Position numbers and translations under genes: made by a program. From NCBI RefSeq assembly GCF_003268005.1, contig NZ_CP014213.1, forward strand, positions 930,001 through 994,000: a stretch of 64,000 bases of DNA. The letters are read 5' to 3'. Source of the stretch: Methanosphaera sp. BMS. Lineage in GTDB: Archaea > Methanobacteriota > Methanobacteria > Methanobacteriales > Methanobacteriaceae. The first letter of the stretch is position 1, and every line of letters starts with the position of its first letter. The notes under the pieces are model-generated. The model saw only the letters and a program-made list of their open reading frames with translations, ran no database searches and had not been told where the DNA came from. Of this stretch, positions 38,036-45,172 are shown piece by piece.

Positions 38036-39421
38036 ATGTCAAGAAACGTATTTACAAAAATGGTAACAGAATCAGCAGACGACATGTTATTTGGAGAAAC
38101 CAAAAACCCTGTAAAACTCGGTTTAGACCAAGAAGCAGGTAACGGATTAGTTTATCCAAACATCAAAGTTGCTCCAGCTGAAGGATCAGAAACAAGTATT
38201 GATGGATTAGTAGCAACCTGTAAAAACATTGCATTTGCAGCTTGTCAACGTGCAGCAGATATCGGATTACCTGCAATTCAAATAGAACAAGAACACGTAC
38301 AACAACAATCCATTAGTAAAGAAGCATCTGCAAGAACAACAGCAACCCAATGGGAACAACTCGAACAGTTACACGACAAATTCGGTACAAGAGTATCCTT
38401 AATGAGTACTGTAGCAGATATGAGGGAAGAAGAAAACGGATTAAGAGGATCCGACTATGACGTAGCTATGGATGAATCATTCGAAGCATGTGCAGAAAAT
38501 GGTGCATCAATGTTATGTTGTGAAACCGTTGGTGGAAAAGTTGTATCAGACTACGGTATTTCAAGAGGAGACGCAAGAGCTATACTCTACGGTATAGGTG
38601 TACTCGGTTCCAACGATATGGAATACATGTGGACTAAAATTGTAGACATCGCAAAAAGAAACAACATTACTCCTGGTGGAGACACAAACTGTGCACAAGC
38701 TAACACAGCAATGTTCTTAGCTGGTGGATTATTAGGTAAAAACGTATCACACACAATCGCAGCTATCGCTAGATCAATTGCAGGAGCAAGAAGTTTAGTA
38801 GCTATCGAATGTGGTGCAACCGGACCTACAAAAGACTGTGGATACGAAAACCCTATTGTAAAATCAATTGCATCTGTACCAGTATGTGCAGAAGGTAAAA
38901 ACGCTACCTGTGCTCACGCAGACTTAATGGGTAACTTAACCGCAGCTGTTTGTGACGTATGGAGTAACGAATCTGTATATAACAGAGAAGAAATGGGTGG
39001 ACCAACCCCTGGTGTATGGTTACAATCCTTAGGTTACGAATGTGCTTTAATGAACACAGCAAAACAAATCGGAACCGCAAAACAATTAAGAGACTCATAC
39101 GTATTAGCTGATAAATACCGAGACCCTCAAGGTGTAATTCTCGCATACGACAACGCTTACAAAATCGGTCAAGCTATCGTAGCAGACGGTGAAGACAACT
39201 ACCTCAGAGCACGTGCAGCAGCACTCAAAGCTATGGAATGTATTAACGAAGCTGTAGATCAAAAACGTATCTTATTAACAAGATTCGAAAGAGACACTCT
39301 CGATTCTACACAAAAAACATACGAACAATTACCTGATGATTCAGATAAATTCTTAAAAGCTTCCATTAAACGTTACGGAAGAAAAGTAAAAGACCACGAC
39401 ATAACTCAATACGATTTATAG
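38036..39421 (+). CDS. mtaB: methanol:corrinoid methyltransferase MtaB
   Basis: MtaB breaks the C-O bond of methanol and moves the methyl group to the Co(I) corrinoid of MtaC, the first step of methanol-based methanogenesis. The 461-residue length is normal for the family. Glu163 (CCETVGGK), Cys219 (GGDTNCAQAN) and Cys268 (TGPTKDCGYENP) fall one residue from the zinc ligands Glu164, Cys220 and Cys269 described for Methanosarcina barkeri MtaB. A TIM-barrel pattern runs throughout. It has a strong promoter and the ribosome site GGTGA, and its codon use is strongly biased (GGA, GTA, AAC, TTA), as expected for a very highly expressed gene. mtaC follows 49 bases later. The activating MtaA partner is not in this window. 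Confidence 0.97.
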   Translation: MSRNVFTKMVTESADDMLFGETKNPVKLGLDQEAGNGLVYPNIKVAPAEGSETSIDGLVATCKNIAFAACQRAADIGLPAIQIEQEHVQQQSISKEASARTTATQWEQLEQLHDKFGTRVSLMSTVADMREEENGLRGSDYDVAMDESFEACAENGASMLCCETVGGKVVSDYGISRGDARAILYGIGVLGSNDMEYMWTKIVDIAKRNNITPGGDTNCAQANTAMFLAGGLLGKNVSHTIAAIARSIAGARSLVAIECGATGPTKDCGYENPIVKSIASVPVCAEGKNATCAHADLMGNLTAAVCDVWSNESVYNREEMGGPTPGVWLQSLGYECALMNTAKQIGTAKQLRDSYVLADKYRDPQGVILAYDNAYKIGQAIVADGEDNYLRARAAALKAMECINEAVDQKRILLTRFERDTLDSTQKTYEQLPDDSDKFLKASIKRYGRKVKDHDITQYDL

Positions 39422-39470
39422 GTCTAAAAATAAGGAAAAATTTAAATCAATATAAAGGATGTGTGTATAA

Positions 39471-40304
39471 ATGGCAAGCCCATTAGAAAAATATTATGAA
39501 AAATTTGAAGATTATGAAAAAATAGCAATCAGATACAATGTAAAAATCGAAGGTCCAGCTCTCAAACCTGAAGACGACCCAGAAGTAGTTGAAATCTTAC
39601 CTAAAGATGAAGGAGATTACAGAACCATTGCACTCGACGTATTATACGGAGACAAAGACAAAGCAGACGCAGACGTAACTGCAGCTTTAGACAACGGTGC
39701 TGACCCAATCGACTTAATCAACAACGCTTTAATGAAAGGTATGGACGGAGTAAGTGCTTTATACACCAAAGGTGAATTCTTCTTACCTGACTTAATGTTA
39801 GCAGGAGACGCAATGATGTCTGGAGTAGCTATCGCAGAAGCAAAACTCGGACACAAAGCAGACACCAAAGCAAACGTAGTATGTTGTGCTGTAGAAGGTG
39901 ACCCTCACGACATCGGTAAAAACTTAATTTGTATGTTCTTAAACGCAAACGGATACAACGCAGTAGACCTTGGTCGTGACGTACCTCACGCAGACGTAGT
40001 AAAAGCAGCAGTTGAAAACGACGCAGCATTCGTAACCGCTACAGCTTTAATGACAACAACCATGACAGCATTCGGTAAAATCATGGCTATCATGCAAGAA
40101 CAAGGTGTAGAAACTCCTATTGGATGTGGTGGAGGAGCTGTACGTCGTGACTTCGTAGAAGAAACACCTCAAACATTCTACGGTGTAGAAGCTTACCACA
40201 CTCCTAAATTAGCAGATGCTATTGTAGAAGACGGTAAAACTTGGGAAGACATCAGAAACGAATACTCTGACATTGTCGGTGAATACGTAGCTGCATACTC
40301 CTAA
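39471..40304 (+). CDS. mtaC: methanol corrinoid protein MtaC
   Basis: MtaC carries the methyl group on its cobamide between MtaB and MtaA, which then methylates coenzyme M. Residues 45-130 form the four-helix cap (IDLINNALMKGMDGVSALY, FFLPDLMLAGDAMM). The Rossmann-like B12 domain follows with DPHDIGKNLI (144-153), whose His146 is the lower cobalt ligand, and then AVDLGRDVP and CGGGAVRRDF. At 277 residues it is slightly longer than the Methanosarcina form because of an N-terminal extension of about 20 residues. AAGGAT at 39455-39460 lies ten bases before the ATG. It is co-transcribed with mtaB and shares its biased codon use. The transcript ends in a group of hairpins. Confidence 0.97.
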   Translation: MASPLEKYYEKFEDYEKIAIRYNVKIEGPALKPEDDPEVVEILPKDEGDYRTIALDVLYGDKDKADADVTAALDNGADPIDLINNALMKGMDGVSALYTKGEFFLPDLMLAGDAMMSGVAIAEAKLGHKADTKANVVCCAVEGDPHDIGKNLICMFLNANGYNAVDLGRDVPHADVVKAAVENDAAFVTATALMTTTMTAFGKIMAIMQEQGVETPIGCGGGAVRRDFVEETPQTFYGVEAYHTPKLADAIVEDGKTWEDIRNEYSDIVGEYVAAYS

Positions 40305-40335
40305 GTATAATATTTACTTAAAAAAAAGATATAAC

Positions 40336-40486
40336 CGTGAGATATTTCATATATCTCACGACCCTATACTTGATCTTTCAAGATATTATCTTATACCAAA
40401 AGAACATGAGAATATTGGATTATTCTCATCACTAATATACTAATTTAAACTAAGACACTCACCAGTCTTAGTTTATTTTTTTTTTA
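40336..40486 (+). terminator. cluster of hairpins ending the mtaBC transcript
   Basis: Three clear stems follow mtaC. CGTGAGATAT/ATATCTCACG (40336-40360) has ten perfect pairs and a five-base loop. ATGAGAAT/ATTCTCAT (40406-40429) has eight pairs. AACTAAGAC/GTCTTAGTT (40448-40473) has nine pairs and is followed at once by TATTTTTTTTTT. The last is a classic intrinsic terminator; the first two may protect the 3' end of an abundant mRNA. The stretch 40487-40646 shows no gene. Confidence 0.8.
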
Positions 40487-40646
40487 AAAAATCTTTAATT
40501 CATTATCATTATGAAAACTCATTTTAACCATAATTTTCCTTTAAACAGAATTTTCCATATCCCATAGACTATCATTATATTTTACAAAATTAACTCGTTT
40601 TTAAAAAAAAGTTCTTCAAAGGGGGGCTTAAAAAAAGGGTGAGTCT

Positions 40647-40946
40647 TTAATCATTAATCAATACATAATGACTCATGCACCGGAATACATTGCCGTGACC
40701 GTCACAGTACTCATCACCTGCGTACATGTGAAAATACCTGAGAGTCGAACCGGACAGTTTCATTCGTGACTCGAAGTTAATCAGTTCATCGCCATTCCTG
40801 TCAACTAGCAGTACGTCATAGACATCAAGTGCATTTATCCGGCAGATGCTGTAGTATATGTCATCAGACTCCAGTATGCATTCCTCAAGTACAACATCAT
40901 GTGAGGAGTAGATATCGTTTATCTCATCAATACTTTTTACTTCCAT
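40647..40946 (-). CDS. uncharacterised 99-residue protein
   Basis: A small soluble acidic protein with no recognised domain. The C-terminal half has MKLSGSTLRYFHMYAGDEYC and a Cys/His-rich end (CDGHGNVFRCMSHYV), which could bind a metal. It starts 13 bases after the stop of the DUF2085 gene on the same strand. GGTGAT covers that stop codon, although its spacing to ATG 40946 is rather long (14 bases). The pair is probably co-transcribed. Confidence 0.65.
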   Translation of the reverse strand: MEVKSIDEINDIYSSHDVVLEECILESDDIYYSICRINALDVYDVLLVDRNGDELINFESRMKLSGSTLRYFHMYAGDEYCDGHGNVFRCMSHYVLIND

Positions 40947-40959
40947 TTTTCTAATATTA

Positions 40960-41304
40960 TCACCACATATTCATCAGTAAATGTTCAACGAGTATCCTCA
41001 TAAATCTGGCAAGCAGTACAACGCCCACTCCACCAAGCAGTCCCGTTATAAAACGCAACGTATTGTTGCTTTCTCTAATAGCCAAATATTGTGTAAATCC
41101 ATCTATGATATACGGCAGCTGCAATAAGAAAGACATATATAACAGATTCCAGTCATATCTAACAGGCACTATAAATGAATAAACGGCAAATAATGCCGCA
41201 CCGACAATAAGACCTGTACATCTGCTGCATACCGGAAACTGATGGCCCCTATAAAAAAAGGATCTCTCCGGTCGCCGGTGACATAAATATTTAAATACAT
41301 CCAT
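40960..41304 (-). CDS. DUF2085-family membrane protein
   Basis: A protein of 114 residues with the hallmark of DUF2085: CHRRPERSFFYRGHQ at 8-22 and CSRCTGLIVG at 26-35, then about three membrane segments (about 32-50, 55-75 and 83-105). The conserved Cys and His residues before the first membrane helix suggest a metal site facing the cytoplasm; the biochemical role of the family is not known to me. It is the first gene of a two-gene minus-strand unit, divergent from the glycosyltransferase. Confidence 0.85.
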   Translation of the reverse strand: MDVFKYLCHRRPERSFFYRGHQFPVCSRCTGLIVGAALFAVYSFIVPVRYDWNLLYMSFLLQLPYIIDGFTQYLAIRESNNTLRFITGLLGGVGVVLLARFMRILVEHLLMNMW

Positions 41305-41427
41305 AAGTATAGTTATATGATTCTAGACTTATATAAATTTTTAAACAAAATAGATATGATTAAACGGACAAAATATATAATTAGATAATAGAATAATATC
41401 CAAAATGATAAAATGAGGGAAAAGGAA

Positions 41428-42747
41428 ATGAAGATTTATTCAATCAGCCGTATAAAAAATGAGATGGACATCATAGAGACTTTCATAAGATATAATTCAA
41501 ATATCACAGACGGAATGATTATACTTGACAACAACAGCAGTGATGATACCAGGAATATATTGGACGCACTTAAAGGGGAATATCCCAACCTGCATGTATA
41601 TGACAATCACTTTGAAAGTCATCATGACATAACACTTGAAATCAATTACCTGCTTGACTTGGCGGTAAATGAGTATGAGGCGGATATGATAATGCCTTTG
41701 GATGCAGATGAATTCATCACCACGGATGGTGCAGTTAATCCCAGAGATGAAATTCAAAGTCTTGACAACCTTGACGATTCATATTACAGCTACTACTGGA
41801 AGACATACCTGCCGATATATGATGAATTCTCACTTGAAAATCTACGCTATATACGTGACGGGTCACTTGAAGAGCATGAAAAAGTTATCATTCCCTCAAA
41901 TCTATATAAAAGCTGCGACATCAGGATTAATCCCGGATCCCATAGTCTAAGCGATAAGGACAATAAGCCTGTGGATAAGATTAAACTGGAATCATTACGT
42001 CTGGGTCATGTTCCCATAAGAAGCAAATCACAATGCATATCCAAGATTGCAAATGGGTGGCTTAACAATCGTAGCCGTAACCTCTTCAATACAAAAAACA
42101 GTTGGCATCAAAAACGCATATTTGACAGGATTATCGAGTGCAATGCAAATCTATCCGATGATGATTTGGTGGAGATTGCCGTGTCATTTTCTTCAAAGGC
42201 AGAATATGATGATGTGGATGATGTGATAGTCGAGGACAAATTTAACTATTCATTCTGTGAAAACATGAAAAATAAGTATACGCCTGATAATATTAATGAG
42301 TTTTCAAATATCTTAAAGAATATGGAAGAGTTATCCTATAATTACAGTAGGCTATCCAAAATACATGAAAGTATAATGTCTGATATAGATGAAGCATGTG
42401 ATAAATACACTACTCGTAAATATGTCGACCTCTTGGAAAACACTATACTTGAGTACAAAAGACAAAACTATGATAACCTCTACAGGGAAAATAAAAAAGT
42501 CAACGAACTTAACAACAGGATACGGCAGATGCAGGAAAAACTAACACAATACCAGGATACCATCGATACAAAAAACAGGCAGATAGATGAATATGATGAG
42601 ATAATAAAAAACAAGAACGACAAGCTAAAGCTTTACCAGAAAACCATAGACAACAAGAACAACAAGATAAACGCTTACATAAAAACCGTCGAGAAACGTG
42701 AAAAGGTAATAGAAAACCTTGAAGAAAAGCTAAAACAATATAATTAG
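41428..42747 (+). CDS. glycosyltransferase family 2-like protein with coiled-coil tail
   Basis: Residues 1-230 resemble GT2-type enzymes of the Glyco_tranf_2_4 group: IYSISRIKNEMDIIETFIRY, GMIILDNNSSDDTRNIL (nucleotide-sugar binding) and MIMPLDADEFI with the DxD metal motif. The middle has LRLGHVPIRSKSQ. Residues 330-439 form a long, highly charged coiled coil (KLTQYQDTIDTKNRQIDEYD, KLKLYQKTIDNKNNKINAY) that could serve for oligomerisation or docking. The frame is open from 41413, but AAAAGGAA lies in front of ATG 41428 only, so I use that start. No membrane segment is seen. It probably acts at the inner face of the membrane in surface glycan or protein glycosylation; acceptor unknown. Confidence 0.82.
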   Translation: MKIYSISRIKNEMDIIETFIRYNSNITDGMIILDNNSSDDTRNILDALKGEYPNLHVYDNHFESHHDITLEINYLLDLAVNEYEADMIMPLDADEFITTDGAVNPRDEIQSLDNLDDSYYSYYWKTYLPIYDEFSLENLRYIRDGSLEEHEKVIIPSNLYKSCDIRINPGSHSLSDKDNKPVDKIKLESLRLGHVPIRSKSQCISKIANGWLNNRSRNLFNTKNSWHQKRIFDRIIECNANLSDDDLVEIAVSFSSKAEYDDVDDVIVEDKFNYSFCENMKNKYTPDNINEFSNILKNMEELSYNYSRLSKIHESIMSDIDEACDKYTTRKYVDLLENTILEYKRQNYDNLYRENKKVNELNNRIRQMQEKLTQYQDTIDTKNRQIDEYDEIIKNKNDKLKLYQKTIDNKNNKINAYIKTVEKREKVIENLEEKLKQYN

Positions 42748-42802
42748 CATTAAAGACATATATTATAGTAACACATTAACGTTTTATAATAGGAGTTTGA
42801 AA

Positions 42803-43945
42803 ATGGAGTTTAGAAGCATAGCCGACACCGGCATAGAGGTAGGAGTAATAGGATTTGGAGCCGAGTGGATGGTGGACAAATCACAGGATGAAGTAAACAA
42901 ACTGGTCACTTACTGTATGGACAATGACGTGAACCTTCTTGACTGCTGGATGTCCGATCCAAGCGTACGTTCAAAGCTGGGCAAAGCGATAAAGGACAAC
43001 CGGGACAAATGGTACATACAGGGACATATCGGCTCAACATGGCAGAACAAGCAATACGTAAGAACGCGTGAGATGGACAAGGTCATACCGGCATTCGAGG
43101 ATTTGCTTGAAAGACTCGGCACCGACTACATAGACTTGGGAATGATTCACTACGTGGATGAAGTGGCCGAGTATGAAAGGATAACAAACAATGAATTCAT
43201 GGACTACGTATACAAACTAAAGGAGGACAACATCATCCACCATATAGGCCTCAGTACCCATAATCCGGAGGTTGCAATGAAGGCATGTGACAACCCGGAC
43301 ATAGTGCTCGTCATGTTCAGCATAAACCCCGCCTTTGACATGATGCCTGCTACCGAATCAATCGATGACTACTTTGAGCTTGATAATTACGGCAATCTTT
43401 ATGGAATACAGGCAGAAAGACAGGAACTTTATGAAAAGGCCATGAAGACAAATACCGCACTGACGGTTATGAAGCCATATGCAGGTGGAAGACTACTTAA
43501 ACAGGAGGAAAGTCCCTTCGGCGTGGCATTAACGCCAGTACAGTGTCTTGAATACATACTCACCCGTCCGTCAGCAAAGAGCGTACTGGTAGGAGTCAAT
43601 GACATTACCGAATTAGATGGTGCATTGGAGTACCTGTCGGCAAGCGATGAGGACAGAAATTACTCAAGGATACTGACCACTGCCCCTAAAAGTTCATACC
43701 TGGGTCAGTGTACATACTGCGGTCACTGTGCACCGTGCAGTGCAAATATTGACATTAAAACAGTCAATAAGTTCTATGACCTGGCAGTAACACACGACTC
43801 CATACCTGACAGCATCCGTGACCACTACAACCAGCTGGAATATAAGGCAGACAGCTGTACGAAGTGTGGAATGTGTATGGATAGATGTCCATTCAAGGTG
43901 GATATAATTGACATGATGGACAAGACTCGTAAACTATTTGAATGA
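42803..43945 (+). CDS. aldo/keto reductase with two ferredoxin-type [4Fe-4S] motifs
   Basis: A fusion of an AKR TIM barrel (about 1-280) and a ferredoxin-like tail. The tail has CTYCGHCAPC and, about 50 residues later, CTKCGMCMDRCPF, both suited to [4Fe-4S] clusters. The barrel shows IGFGAEWMV, LGTDYIDLGMIHYVDE (the conserved His), HHIGLSTHNPEV and SVLVGVND. At the usual DTAxxYG position the sequence is LLDCWMSDPS: the catalytic Tyr is absent and replaced by a Trp/Met environment, so classical carbonyl reduction is doubtful. The frame is open from TTG 42797, but AGGAG at 42791-42795 fits ATG 42803. It is probably an electron-transfer oxidoreductase; substrate unknown. It is separated from the glycosyltransferase by 55 bases. 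Confidence 0.88.
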   Translation: MEFRSIADTGIEVGVIGFGAEWMVDKSQDEVNKLVTYCMDNDVNLLDCWMSDPSVRSKLGKAIKDNRDKWYIQGHIGSTWQNKQYVRTREMDKVIPAFEDLLERLGTDYIDLGMIHYVDEVAEYERITNNEFMDYVYKLKEDNIIHHIGLSTHNPEVAMKACDNPDIVLVMFSINPAFDMMPATESIDDYFELDNYGNLYGIQAERQELYEKAMKTNTALTVMKPYAGGRLLKQEESPFGVALTPVQCLEYILTRPSAKSVLVGVNDITELDGALEYLSASDEDRNYSRILTTAPKSSYLGQCTYCGHCAPCSANIDIKTVNKFYDLAVTHDSIPDSIRDHYNQLEYKADSCTKCGMCMDRCPFKVDIIDMMDKTRKLFE

Positions 43946-44159
43946 TGTTGAAAAAATAATCCCCCACCTAAATATTTACATAAGTTTTCACGGCGTGTAT
44001 TATTTTCATTAATCCATCTATCCCCCAAATTTTTTTTGATTAGCCTAATTTCATAAGTTAATAATTGATTAACCCACTATAAAAGCCGAGAATTATTAAA
44101 TTATATATAACCGGATTAACATATTATAGATTAACCTATATAAAATTGATGTGTCTTTA

Positions 44160-45014
44160 ATGAATGAAGAAAAAATAGAAAAAGAGTTTAGAAAATTAGT
44201 TAACAAGGAAAATATGAATATCCTCTATAAAAACAAGTTTTCGGTAAAGGATTATGAAAAAATCCTGGACAACATCTACACCTCCGGAGTTATCCACCTG
44301 AAACTAAAGGAATCTGACACGGCACTGGATAAAATCAAAAAGATTGCAAGCCAGTATGCCCAGATTGTAATAGATGACAATACAGACCTTCAGGGCTACT
44401 ACATACACAATAAACTATTTATCAAGGACACATTACCGGACAGCCTTCAGATAACAACGATAATACATGAACTGGCTCATCAATTATATGCGGAGATATT
44501 TGAACAGATAATAAAACAGACCCTCAATGTGCATGATGAATACATAATCCAATCATTCATCATGTTTATGCTAAACAATTCAATAGAAAACCGTGCCGCA
44601 ACGGAGTACATATCCTATATCATAGAGGGAAGATTCACGCCGTTGGAGTGTCAGAATTTCATACCCTTCCTGCAGCTTTTGATGCAACTGGAAATTGACG
44701 TGGACCATTCAAAGCAGTACTTCATATATGGTCATGAGGTATCCCATCACATACAGGACATCCTGGATAAAATCATTACCCCCGACATCAAGGACGAGAT
44801 TAAAAAACAATTTGAAATAGATGACATTGAAAAGTACAATCAGCAGCTGAAATTCGAGTACTGCGATGAAAGATTCAGTACAGAGGAGACAATAGAGATA
44901 ATGAACGAGATGATACTCTTTATCTATGACTACTTTTTAAACGGTGACGGTAAGATAACAGAACTATTGGAAAACTACGAATTGATTACCGGCAAAAAAA
45001 GGATTACCCTGTAA
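44160..45014 (+). CDS. HExxH-containing protein, possible ImmA/IrrE-like metallopeptidase
   Basis: About 284 soluble residues. IIHELAHQLY (101-110) supplies the HExxH zinc motif. NSIENRAATEYISY about 35 residues on could give the third ligand (Glu), in the way ImmA/IrrE-type peptidases do. The order of a mixed alpha/beta N-terminus, HExxH and then helices agrees with that group, but overall similarity is not obvious to me. The start is either GTG 44151 or ATG 44160; GATGTG precedes the latter. It is a single gene, with a T run after the stop (45035-45043). Confidence 0.6.
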   Translation: MNEEKIEKEFRKLVNKENMNILYKNKFSVKDYEKILDNIYTSGVIHLKLKESDTALDKIKKIASQYAQIVIDDNTDLQGYYIHNKLFIKDTLPDSLQITTIIHELAHQLYAEIFEQIIKQTLNVHDEYIIQSFIMFMLNNSIENRAATEYISYIIEGRFTPLECQNFIPFLQLLMQLEIDVDHSKQYFIYGHEVSHHIQDILDKIITPDIKDEIKKQFEIDDIEKYNQQLKFEYCDERFSTEETIEIMNEMILFIYDYFLNGDGKITELLENYELITGKKRITL

Positions 45015-45125
45015 AAATCCCACTTAAACTACTTTTTTTTTGTAAAAATTCTATATGGCATGAAATTAAATAAAATCAATATTAATCAGAATGTTACGTG
45101 ACGATTAATTAAATAAAATGAATAC

Positions 45126-45141
45126 GTGAATGCCCATTCAC
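45126..45141 (-). terminator. short hairpin downstream of the 969-residue adhesin
   Basis: GTGAAT/ATTCAC with a four-base loop (45126-45141). On the minus strand it lies about 30 bases past the stop, after an intervening T run (45147-45155), and is followed by AT-rich sequence. Confidence 0.4.
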
Positions 45142-45172
45142 AAATAAAAAAAATAGTGGAAAATGGGTTAAA

